Source: an uncultured Lachnoanaerobaculum sp. (GTDB lineage: Bacteria > Bacillota > Clostridia > Lachnospirales > Lachnospiraceae). From it: a stretch of DNA of 8,824 nt. The stretch's first letter is position 1. Each line of letters opens with the position of its first letter. Shown here one piece after another: positions 1-5,914 of the stretch. Where the stretch lies: contig CALALP010000073.1 of assembly GCA_937925515.1 (NCBI GenBank), positions 1 to 8,824 on the forward strand, read 5' to 3'. Position numbers and translations under genes: made by a program. The notes under the pieces were generated by a model. That model did not search any database, was not told where the DNA came from, and was given only the letters and a program-made list of their open reading frames with translations.

Positions 1-22
1 GCCGTCGGCGAGGCACCCCCCC
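1..22. repeat. GC-rich palindromic repeat, half-copy cut by the window edge
   Basis: The window opens inside a GC-rich palindrome. GCCG at 1-4 mirrors CGGC at 6-9 around T5. The rest of the arm (GAGGCA then seven C, 10-22) would pair with sequence outside the window. The 13 bases at 1-13 are identical to 8804-8816, inside the full palindrome at the other end. The arm is followed by seven A (23-29). For the minus-strand gene ending at 38 the T-run therefore precedes the stem, so this does not look like an ordinary intrinsic terminator for that gene. Because the partner arm is not visible, the stem is inferred by analogy with the right-hand copy. Confidence 0.55.
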
Positions 23-37
23 AAAAAAACTTCTTTA

Positions 38-655
38 TTATTTTTGACTCATCTGCTCAATCCTTTGAAATATCCATGAAAACAAATAAGAACTCATAAA
101 AGCACAAAGCCCCATACCAAATAAAATTATAGGTGGGAATATAAATGTTACAACTAACATAACAATATGTATTATCAAAATAAGTATAGTAAAAATAAAA
201 TATCTAACGCCTATAAGAATTGAGTTTTTAAAGGTTATAAAAATTTTATTCTCAAACCTAGATTGCAAAGGAAATATATATAAAAGTATAGTAATATATA
301 TAAGGCTAATAGAGAGAAAAAGGGCAGTTCCCACAGTCCATAACGCACTTTTTGCATACATTTGAAAAAATATATATCCGTCTACACCAAGTATTATCCC
401 AAGCACAAGCATTATAAGCCATATAATAGTAGACTGCTTGAAATTCTCCTTAAATGAAGAGAAAAATGCACTAAAAATACCACTTTCTTGGTCTTTTACC
501 ATTTTCAAAGAAACATAGTAAAGTGCAGTAGTTGATGCACCTATGGTAAATATAGGTATAGAAAATATAAACCATAATATATTTAAATAAACGCAGTTTG
601 CAACTTTTGTAAGAAACTGCATTACAGGGTTATCATACGAAAATAAATTGCCCAT
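38..655 (-). CDS. YesL/DUF624 family integral membrane protein
   Basis: This 205-residue polytopic membrane protein belongs to the YesL (DUF624) family. Visible hallmarks are the N-terminal segment around residues 22-48, with FSIPIFTIGASTTALYYV at 31-48, and the YIFPLQSRF motif at 126-134. About five hydrophobic segments can be placed at roughly 22-45, 76-94, 107-128, 150-172 and 174-196. The length is typical for the family. The biochemical role of YesL proteins is not established; in Firmicutes they often sit beside sugar ABC transporters and carbohydrate-use genes, which are absent here. The ATG at 655-653 is preceded by AAGGAGA (668-662), a strong ribosome binding site. A good promoter lies just upstream (685-713), so the gene can be expressed independently of the genes before it. 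The family call is firm; the function is unknown. Confidence 0.88.
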   Translation of the reverse strand: MGNLFSYDNPVMQFLTKVANCVYLNILWFIFSIPIFTIGASTTALYYVSLKMVKDQESGIFSAFFSSFKENFKQSTIIWLIMLVLGIILGVDGYIFFQMYAKSALWTVGTALFLSISLIYITILLYIFPLQSRFENKIFITFKNSILIGVRYFIFTILILIIHIVMLVVTFIFPPIILFGMGLCAFMSSYLFSWIFQRIEQMSQK

Positions 656-661
656 TAAAAC

Positions 662-668
662 TCTCCTT
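662..668 (-). promoter_or_regulatory. Ribosome binding site of the YesL-like gene
   Basis: Read on the minus strand this is AAGGAGA, six bases before the ATG at 655. It fixes the start of the YesL-like protein. Confidence 0.75.
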
Positions 669-684
669 ATTAGATGATATGTTT

Positions 685-713
685 ATTTTAATACATGAAA
701 TCTAAAGAGTCAA
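685..713 (-). promoter_or_regulatory. Candidate sigma-A promoter of the YesL-like gene
   Basis: On the minus strand, TTGACT (713-708) and TAAAAT (690-685) are separated by exactly 17 bp. Each matches the -35 or -10 consensus at five of six positions. Transcription would start near 678, about 22 bases before the start codon. The -35 box almost abuts the stop codon of the upstream membrane protein gene (715-717). Confidence 0.55.
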
Positions 714-714
714 A

Positions 715-1254
715 TTAACCTTTTATACTATTCTTAACTACACGATGCCATTTTACATATAAATATATCATTGCAATTATATCTAAGAACAAGATACATT
801 GCATTATAATACATATAATCATAGTTTTTATTTTTATATATTTCATTTTAAACATATAAATAGTAGAAACTATTCCGTAAGCTGATGAAGAAATAAAAAA
901 TGGTAAGGTCATTAACAGTATAATAGCAATTATTATAGGAGCAATAAGTATTCCCCCCGGAAACAATATTAATGCAATAGCTAAAGACGACATCATAAAC
1001 ATAAATATAAAGAAAGGGGTATTTACTATTTTTAGTATACAGCCTGTACGCAAACGCTGACTGCAACCTAATTCACTATAATTAAGTGTAATAGCATTCA
1101 AAATATTTAGTAAACACAATACTATATCGCCTACAATTAATAATATAAATAGTATAAGAGCCTTATCTATTAATTCTAGGAAAACAAAAAAAGCAATATG
1201 TAAATATGCCCATAATATACTCAAAAAAGGTGCTAATCTAAATATCTTTTTCAT
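715..1254 (-). CDS. Hypothetical integral membrane protein, about five membrane segments
   Basis: I do not recognise the family of this 179-residue protein. It is strongly hydrophobic, with likely membrane segments near residues 8-27, 31-56, 78-98, 102-126 and 143-167. A short polar loop at about 58-76 holds two cysteines (C64, C72), and the C-terminal tail is basic (KWHRVVKNSIKG, 168-179). No enzyme motif or substrate signature is visible. The ATG at 1254-1252 follows AAAAGGAG (1268-1261), a good ribosome binding site, which supports a real gene. It lies 72 bp downstream of aroC and 59 bp upstream of the YesL-like gene, all on the minus strand. It may be read through from aroC or from a weak promoter in the gap. 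Membrane character is certain; function is unknown. Confidence 0.75.
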   Translation of the reverse strand: MKKIFRLAPFLSILWAYLHIAFFVFLELIDKALILFILLIVGDIVLCLLNILNAITLNYSELGCSQRLRTGCILKIVNTPFFIFMFMMSSLAIALILFPGGILIAPIIIAIILLMTLPFFISSSAYGIVSTIYMFKMKYIKIKTMIICIIMQCILFLDIIAMIYLYVKWHRVVKNSIKG

Positions 1255-1282
1255 ATGTTGCTCCTTTTACTGTACTAAACCG

Positions 1283-1306
1283 TTTGAGAATATAGTTTTT
1301 GAGAAT
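1283..1306. repeat. Two 9-bp direct repeats between aroC and the membrane protein gene
   Basis: TTTGAGAAT occurs at 1283-1291 and again at 1298-1306, a period of 15 bp. The pair lies in the short gap upstream of the membrane protein gene, around a possible minus-strand -10 (TATATT, 1294-1289) that has only a poor -35. It could be a regulator site or chance in AT-rich DNA. Confidence 0.25.
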
Positions 1307-1326
1307 GTTACTTTGTAAGTTTCTCT

Positions 1327-2421
1327 TTACTCATATACCTTTTTTACATTCTCAATTTTACTACACATATTTCTAAGCAAAAGGTCAAGGACTGTAATTG
1401 CTACCATACTTTCTACTACAACTACAGCTCTAGGCACTATCAGTGCGTCATGCCTACCGTCAATATTAATTTGAATTTCTTCATTTAAGTTATTTACAGT
1501 ATTTTGAGTTAGACCGATAGATGACGGTGGTTTTATGACTGCCCTTAAAACTATCAAATCTCCGTCTGAGAGCCCACCAAGTACACCTCCGGAATTATTA
1601 GTCTTTTTATAAATCTTACCTCTTTCATCTATTCCAAACTCATCATTACATTCACTACCATTCATATTTGCAGCTAAAAAGCCGATTCCAAACTCTATAC
1701 CTTTTACTGCACCGATACTCATAACGGCTTTTGAAATTTCAGCGTCTAATTTATCAAAGACAGGTTCGCCTATACCGACCGGCATTCCTGCAACTATGCA
1801 GGAAATAGTACCACCACAAGAGTCTTTATTTTCCTTAATTTGTGAAATATATCCTGAAACTAATCTTGCAGCATGGTTATCAGGCATGAAAAAAGGGTTT
1901 TCATTTATCGCTGAAATATTAAGTTGCTTTGCGTATATACCTCCAACGCTTTCAGTAAAGGCTTGAACATTTATATTTAATTCACCTAAAACTTTTGCAG
2001 CGACTGCACCTGCAACGACTCTTGCGATAGTTTCTCTGCCTGAACTTCTGCCACCTCCACGATAATCTCTAAAACCATATTTATTATCATAAGTAAAATC
2101 AGCATGCCCCGGTCTATAATATGAGGCTATTTCACTATAATCTGATGAATCTTGTAAGTTATTGTAAACCATGACCATAATAGATGTACCTGTAGTTTTG
2201 CCCTCAAATACACCTGAGAAAATTTCACATTTATCTTCCTCAAGTCTTGTAGTTGAAAAATCATTTTGAACAGGTTTTCTCCTATCCAAATATTTTTGAA
2301 TATCTTCTTCATTTAATTCAATTCCTGAGGGGCAACCGTCTATAATAACACCGATGCTCTTGCCATGGGACTCTCCGAAAGTAGTTATTTTAAATAAAGT
2401 ACCAAAAGTTGAACCTGCCAT
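1327..2421 (-). CDS. aroC: Chorismate synthase AroC
   Basis: Chorismate synthase removes phosphate from 5-enolpyruvylshikimate-3-phosphate (EPSP) to give chorismate, the last common step to the aromatic amino acids and folate. It needs reduced FMN and acts in the cytosol. The 364-residue length is standard. Family signatures are all present: GESHG at 16-20 with the conserved His19, RPGHAD at 103-108 with His106, the arginine-rich RDYRGGGRSSGRET at 118-131, NSGGVLGGLSDG at 276-287, and GRHD at 322-325 followed by VPRAVVVVESM at 329-339. Both conserved histidines and the C-terminal aspartate (D325) are intact, so the enzyme should be active. The ATG at 2421 lies 9 bp after the upstream stop codon. 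Its likely ribosome binding site, GAGGTG (2439-2434), sits in the last codons of that gene, which suggests translational coupling. No other shikimate gene is in the window. Confidence 0.97.
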   Translation of the reverse strand: MAGSTFGTLFKITTFGESHGKSIGVIIDGCPSGIELNEEDIQKYLDRRKPVQNDFSTTRLEEDKCEIFSGVFEGKTTGTSIMVMVYNNLQDSSDYSEIASYYRPGHADFTYDNKYGFRDYRGGGRSSGRETIARVVAGAVAAKVLGELNINVQAFTESVGGIYAKQLNISAINENPFFMPDNHAARLVSGYISQIKENKDSCGGTISCIVAGMPVGIGEPVFDKLDAEISKAVMSIGAVKGIEFGIGFLAANMNGSECNDEFGIDERGKIYKKTNNSGGVLGGLSDGDLIVLRAVIKPPSSIGLTQNTVNNLNEEIQINIDGRHDALIVPRAVVVVESMVAITVLDLLLRNMCSKIENVKKVYE

Positions 2422-2430
2422 AAAAAATAT

Positions 2431-3585
2431 TTACACCTCTACTATTACTCCACAATTAGGTTGACTAACAGGGATTGTTTTTGAACACATTGTAATGATT
2501 TTCTTTTCATAATTAATTTTAAAAAATGTAAGCTCATTACTATTTTGATTTACTGATACAAAATGTTTGTCATCAGGAAAGATTACTATGTCCTTAGGAT
2601 ATTCTCCACTAATTGGCGAAACAAATAAGAATCTAAGTTTGCCGTCCTCAGGGTTTCTTTCATATACACTTACTGTATTATCGCCCTCACTGCCACATAG
2701 CAAATATTTTTCATTTTGTGTAAATGTCATGCAAGTAGCAGCACGTTTTGTCATAGACGAACGCATTATTGCTTTAAGACCAATGTTATTTATATCATCT
2801 ATCGGTGTGTGATCTAGGGATTCTAGTTTTTCTTGCTTACCTGTTACATAGACTGACTGAATTTGTTTAAATATTGGTCTACTTGATACTTTGTCCTCAT
2901 CATAGCTAAAAACAAATATCTGATTTGACCATTCAGTGAGTACATACATAAATTTTCTATCACTTGTAAATGAAATATATTTAGGTGCAGAAAAAGCATC
3001 AAATTGTATTAAATCACAAAATTTAAGATTTTTGCCCACTTTATCAAATTGATATACTTTTATAAAATCTTGCCCTGAATCAACTGCCATTACAAATCTT
3101 CCATTAGGAGTTCTTTTTGTACAGGTTACATGTGGTCTAAAGGTTCTTACAGCAGAACCAAGCCCCTTGTGATAAACACTTGAAACTACTCCAATGAAAC
3201 CTCCGTCCTCTTTTCCATTTGCAGGATCATCTTCATCACAAAGCAATATTGTAGTTATTTTTCCGTCATGATAACCTGATACAAAAAGATGCCTGTCCTC
3301 TATATCAGTTGAGAGATGACAACCTCTAAGCCCCTTAATATTTATAAAATCAAATAGTCTTAAATCACCGGTTTCTTCGATTTTAAAAGCATGAATACCA
3401 GTATCACTTATTGAATATAAAATTTTTTTACTATGAGCGGCTATTATATAAGATGAGTTACTTACTTCCATTTCCCCTCTTTTTTCAAAACCAAAGTGTT
3501 TCATATCAATATCATAGATTGTAATTCCAAGTGCATTTCCGGTGCTATTATATGAACCTACATAAGCTGCATATTTTTTCTCCAT
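2431..3585 (-). CDS. Lactonase-family (6-phosphogluconolactonase-like) beta-propeller protein
   Basis: This 384-residue protein matches the lactonase family (PF10282, YkgB/Pgl type), a seven-bladed beta-propeller. Some members hydrolyse 6-phosphogluconolactone in the pentose phosphate pathway; many others have no known substrate. It opens with the family-typical YVGSYN (8-13). Blade-like repeats include RPHVTCTKRTPNGRFVMAVD at 150-169, SAPKYISFTSDRKFMYVLTE at 199-218, MTFTQNEKYLLCGSEGDNTVSVYE at 286-309 and GEYPKDIVIFPDDKHFVSVNQ at 327-347. It has no signal peptide and is probably cytosolic. The open frame continues upstream to 3693. I start at 3585 because AGGAAAGAGGT lies directly before that ATG and the residues encoded upstream do not resemble the family. 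The gene precedes aroC by 9 bp, so the two are almost certainly co-transcribed. Fold assignment is strong; the exact reaction is uncertain. Confidence 0.88.
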   Translation of the reverse strand: MEKKYAAYVGSYNSTGNALGITIYDIDMKHFGFEKRGEMEVSNSSYIIAAHSKKILYSISDTGIHAFKIEETGDLRLFDFINIKGLRGCHLSTDIEDRHLFVSGYHDGKITTILLCDEDDPANGKEDGGFIGVVSSVYHKGLGSAVRTFRPHVTCTKRTPNGRFVMAVDSGQDFIKVYQFDKVGKNLKFCDLIQFDAFSAPKYISFTSDRKFMYVLTEWSNQIFVFSYDEDKVSSRPIFKQIQSVYVTGKQEKLESLDHTPIDDINNIGLKAIMRSSMTKRAATCMTFTQNEKYLLCGSEGDNTVSVYERNPEDGKLRFLFVSPISGEYPKDIVIFPDDKHFVSVNQNSNELTFFKINYEKKIITMCSKTIPVSQPNCGVIVEV

Positions 3586-3589
3586 AATT

Positions 3590-3600
3590 ACCTCTTTCCT
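3590..3600 (-). promoter_or_regulatory. Ribosome binding site that sets the lactonase-family start
   Basis: On the minus strand this reads AGGAAAGAGGT, with GAGG five bases before the ATG at 3585. It decides in favour of the start at 3585 over upstream in-frame ATG codons such as the one at 3693. Confidence 0.7.
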
Positions 3601-3695
3601 GCTTTTTGCTATAAGCATATAAGTAATGTTAATGATTGAAAAATTAAAATAATAAGAGTAAAAACCTAGTATCAGATTTTGAATGACTCCCACTA

Positions 3696-3801
3696 GAGCT
3701 GTTGCAAAATTCCATATAATAATGAATAAATAAACTTTTTGTTTTCCAGTAGAGAATAAAAAAGATAGTATTATTCATAAAAATTAGTTTTGCGACACCT
3801 C
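3696..3801. mobile_element. MITE-like 106-bp element with terminal inverted repeats
   Basis: The element is bounded by GAGCTGTTGCAAAA (3696-3709) and TTTTGCGACACCTC (3788-3801), which match as inverted repeats at 12 of 14 positions. Two more nested inverted pairs follow inwards: ATGAATAA (3722-3729) with TTATTCAT (3771-3778), and CTTTTT (3735-3740) with AAAAAG (3759-3764). The whole stretch is therefore quasi-palindromic. It contains no coding sequence, as expected of a miniature inverted-repeat element moved by a transposase encoded elsewhere. The TGTTGCAAA-type end resembles ends of some insertion sequences (IS6-family ends, for example), but I cannot assign a family. No clear target-site duplication is visible, so it may be old or only a fold-back leader structure. 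Confidence 0.5.
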
Positions 3802-3806
3802 AAAAT

Positions 3807-3823
3807 CATTATAGCATATAATG
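3807..3823. repeat. 17-bp palindrome in the divergent promoter region
   Basis: CATTATA (3807-3813) and TATAATG (3817-3823) are perfect inverted repeats around GCA. Each arm contains TATAAT on one strand. The site lies between the MITE-like element and the potA promoter and could be an operator or simply overlapping promoter boxes. Confidence 0.45.
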
Positions 3824-3836
3824 CACTAAAAATCTA
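3808..3836 (-). promoter_or_regulatory. Candidate extended -10 promoter for the lactonase-aroC operon
   Basis: On the minus strand the sequence TGCTATAAT (3816-3808) is a perfect extended -10 (TGN then TATAAT). Seventeen bp upstream is a weak -35, TAGATT (3836-3831). Transcription would begin near 3801, at the edge of the MITE-like element, giving a 5' leader of about 215 nt that includes that whole element. No better promoter is visible nearer to the gene. Confidence 0.4.
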
Positions 3837-3864
3837 TTGACATAGTAGTTATTTACTGTATAAT
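3837..3864 (+). promoter_or_regulatory. Sigma-A promoter of the potABCD operon
   Basis: TTGACA (3837-3842) and TATAAT (3859-3864) are both perfect consensus boxes, separated by 16 bp. Transcription should start near 3871-3872, about 140 nt before the potA start codon. This is the strongest promoter in the window and drives the polyamine transport operon. Confidence 0.8.
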
Positions 3865-3879
3865 TGTTCTCGTTTAGAT

Positions 3880-3933
3880 ATGAAAATTTCTTATCGTAGC
3901 AAACTTTGCAATGTAAAATATTCTATTATTTAA
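3880..3933 (+). CDS. Possible 17-codon leader peptide in the potA leader
   Basis: An ATG at 3880 opens a 17-codon frame, MKISYRSKLCNVKYSII, that ends with TAA at 3931-3933. It begins only about 8 nt after the predicted transcription start and lacks a clear Shine-Dalgarno sequence, so translation is doubtful. Its second half lies on the 5' arm of the terminator-like hairpin, so a translating ribosome would melt that hairpin. It has no run of one codon of the classic attenuator type. Treat it as a hypothesis, not an established gene. Confidence 0.15.
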   Translation: MKISYRSKLCNVKYSII

Positions 3934-3982
3934 GAGGCATTTATAGATAGTTTATAGAATATTTTGTTGCAGGGCTTTTTTT
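3904..3982 (+). terminator. Terminator-like hairpin in the potA leader (probable attenuator)
   Basis: A long stem-loop followed by a T-run lies between the pot promoter and potA. The upper stem is a perfect 12-bp pair, AAAATATTCTAT (3915-3926) with ATAGAATATTTT (3954-3965), with a 27-nt loop. Below a small internal loop (3912-3914 against 3966), CTTTGCAA (3904-3911) pairs with TTGCAGGG (3967-3974) through eight pairs, two of them G-U. Seven T follow at 3976-3982. No plus-strand gene lies upstream in the window, so this is best read as a conditional terminator controlling pot transcription. A small competing hairpin, GCAA (3899-3902) with TTGC (3906-3909), would open the base of the stem. I recognise no known riboswitch class. 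Confidence 0.6.
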
Positions 3983-4012
3983 GTCTGTATTTTTTATAAT
4001 GGAGGAAATGAA

Positions 4013-5089
4013 ATGGAGATACCGCTTATCAGTTTGGAGCATATAAGTAAGAGTTATGATAATGAGTTGATTTTAGATGACTTAAATTTAGATATATCGG
4101 AAAATACCTTTGTTACATTACTTGGGCCGTCAGGTTGTGGTAAAACAACTACATTGAGAATTATAGGTGGCTTTGAAAAAGCTGATAAAGGCAAGGTCAT
4201 TTTTGACGGAGCAGATATATCGAACATTCCACCAAATAAAAGAAACTTAAACACGGTATTTCAAAAGTATGCACTATTTCCTCATATGAGTATTGCTGAA
4301 AATATAGCATTTGGACTTAGGATAAAAAATAAATCAAAGGCTTATATTGATGATAAGATAAAATATGCTTTGAAACTCGTGAATTTAAATGGTTATGAAA
4401 AACGTAGTATAAACTCTTTGTCAGGAGGACAGCAACAAAGAATTGCCATTGCAAGGGCAATAGTAAATGAGCCTAAGGTGTTATTACTTGATGAGCCACT
4501 TGGAGCATTAGATTTAAAACTTAGGCAAGATATGCAGTATGAACTTATAAGACTTAAAAATGAACTTGGAATTACATTTATATATGTAACACATGATCAA
4601 GAAGAGGCACTTACAATGTCTGATACTATTGTAGTTATGAATCAAGGCTACATTCAACAAATGGGAACTCCGGAACAGATTTACAATGAACCTGAAAATG
4701 CCTTTGTTGCAGATTTTATAGGAGAATCCAATATAGTTGCCGCAACTATGATTAGAGATGAACTTGTGGAGATTTTTGGGGCTAAATTTGCTTGTGTGGA
4801 TAAGGGATTTGGAGTTAATAAACCGGTTGATGCAGTTATAAGACCTGAGGACATTGATTTAGTTGAAAGAGGTCAGGGAAGTCTTGCAGGAGTGGTTACA
4901 CATGTTATATTTAAGGGCGTACATTATGAAATGGAAGTCAAATCTCAAAATGGTTATGAGTGGCTTGTACATTCTACTGATATGTTTCCTGTTGGAAAAG
5001 AGGTAGATATAAAGGTAGATCCTTTTGATATACAGATTATGAATAAACCTGAATCTGAGGACGAAGAGGCAGTAGGGGTGGAGGAGTAG
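4013..5089 (+). CDS. potA: Spermidine/putrescine ABC transporter ATP-binding protein PotA
   Basis: PotA hydrolyses ATP on the inner membrane face to drive polyamine import through PotB and PotC. All ABC motifs are intact: Walker A GPSGCGKTT (38-46), Q-loop Gln84, signature LSGGQQQR (136-143), Walker B VLLLDEP (156-162), D-loop GALD (164-167) and switch histidine His194. The C-terminal part (about 235-345) is a TOBE-type regulatory domain, with VDAVIRPEDIDLV at 272-284. The 358-residue length is typical, and the last dozen residues are acidic. The ATG at 4013 follows GGAGG (4001-4005) by 7 nt; another ATG at 4008 is out of frame. It is the first gene of the pot operon, transcribed from the promoter at 3837-3864 through a leader with a terminator-like hairpin. 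The pot assignment rests mainly on the adjoining potBCD genes. Confidence 0.95.
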   Translation: MEIPLISLEHISKSYDNELILDDLNLDISENTFVTLLGPSGCGKTTTLRIIGGFEKADKGKVIFDGADISNIPPNKRNLNTVFQKYALFPHMSIAENIAFGLRIKNKSKAYIDDKIKYALKLVNLNGYEKRSINSLSGGQQQRIAIARAIVNEPKVLLLDEPLGALDLKLRQDMQYELIRLKNELGITFIYVTHDQEEALTMSDTIVVMNQGYIQQMGTPEQIYNEPENAFVADFIGESNIVAATMIRDELVEIFGAKFACVDKGFGVNKPVDAVIRPEDIDLVERGQGSLAGVVTHVIFKGVHYEMEVKSQNGYEWLVHSTDMFPVGKEVDIKVDPFDIQIMNKPESEDEEAVGVEE

Positions 5090-5095
5090 ACTGAC

Positions 5096-5914
5096 ATGGA
5101 AATGAAGAAAAAATTGTTGGTACTTCCATATTTGATTTGGTCAATAGGTTTTATTATAATTCCACTTATTTTGATAGCTATTTACGGTCTTACAGATAAG
5201 AATGGACATTTTACCCTAAGGTTTGTTATGGATATTAATAAGTCTGAGCATTTAAAGGCACTTGTATATTCAATAGTACTTTCAGTTATTGCTACATTAA
5301 GTTGTCTTGTACTTGCATATCCACTTGCACTTATACTTAGAAAAAAAGGGGTCGGCAGAGGGAGCTTTATTGTGTTTATATTTATACTTCCTATGTGGAT
5401 GAACTTCCTTTTAAGAACGCTTGCTTGGCAGACTTTATTAGAGAAAAACGGTGTTATCAATTTATTTTTAAAGACATTACATTTACCTAGATTAAATATT
5501 ATAAATACCCCTTATGCAATAGTTTTAGGTATGGTTTATAATTTTTTGCCTTTTATGGTACTTCCTATATACAATGTACTTTGTAAGATTGAAGACCATG
5601 TAATTGACGCTGCAAGGGATTTAGGTGCAAACTATATTCAGACTTTGCTTAGAATTATGTTGCCACTTAGTGTACCTGGGATAGTAAGTGGGGTTACTAT
5701 GGTATTTGTGCCTGCCCTTACAACATTTGTAATAAGTAATATTTTAGGTGGTAGTAAGATTTTGCTTATTGGAAATGTTATCGAACAGGAGTTTACAAAG
5801 GGGAGCAACTGGAACTTAGGTTCAGGACTTTCTTTGGTAATGATGATATTTATACTTATAAGCATGGCAGTTATAGCTAAGTATGATAAAAGTGGAGAGG
5901 GGGGAATGTTTTAA
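5096..5914 (+). CDS. potB: Spermidine/putrescine ABC transporter permease PotB
   Basis: PotB is one of two membrane subunits that form the polyamine channel. The 272-residue protein is strongly hydrophobic with about six membrane segments (roughly 8-30, 56-80, 88-112, 138-160, 193-215 and 243-262). The cytoplasmic EAA loop that docks onto PotA is seen at about 171-195 (DAARDLGANY, then LLRIMLPLSVPG). It is a member of the binding-protein-dependent permease family (BPD_transp_1), and its place between potA and potC identifies it as PotB. The ATG at 5096 is 6 bp after the potA stop codon, and its ribosome binding site GGAGGAG (5080-5086) overlaps the last potA codons, consistent with coupled translation. 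A second in-frame ATG two codons on (5102) is less well spaced. It is intact and of usual length. Confidence 0.94.
   Translation: MEMKKKLLVLPYLIWSIGFIIIPLILIAIYGLTDKNGHFTLRFVMDINKSEHLKALVYSIVLSVIATLSCLVLAYPLALILRKKGVGRGSFIVFIFILPMWMNFLLRTLAWQTLLEKNGVINLFLKTLHLPRLNIINTPYAIVLGMVYNFLPFMVLPIYNVLCKIEDHVIDAARDLGANYIQTLLRIMLPLSVPGIVSGVTMVFVPALTTFVISNILGGSKILLIGNVIEQEFTKGSNWNLGSGLSLVMMIFILISMAVIAKYDKSGEGGMF

Noticed and set aside
1..30. Intrinsic terminator for the YesL-like gene at the left edge
   Set aside because: On the minus strand the T-run comes before the GC-rich stem, not after it, and the stem's second arm is outside the window.
848..1066. Small antisense or alternate-frame reading frames inside the main genes (for example 848-1066, 2127-2312, 4054-4254, 5182-5460, 5638-5865, 6018-6251, 2567-2812)
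   Set aside because: They overlap well-supported genes in other frames and show no recognisable family features.
1271..1326. Dedicated promoter of the five-span membrane protein
   Set aside because: A TATATT-type -10 exists on the minus strand, but the best -35 choices match only about three of six positions.
3586..3693. N-terminal extension of the lactonase-family protein (start at 3693)
   Set aside because: The extra 36 residues do not resemble the family, whose usual N-terminus begins at the ATG at 3585. That ATG has a strong ribosome binding site directly upstream.
3817..3822. Plus-strand TATAAT in the 17-bp palindrome as another pot promoter
   Set aside because: The bases 16-18 bp upstream (around GACACC) do not match a -35, and there is no TGN extension on this strand. 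The promoter at 3837-3864 is far better.
3995..4000. TATAAT just before potA as a second promoter
   Set aside because: No -35 at suitable distance, and transcription would begin after the GGAGG ribosome binding site, leaving potA without one.
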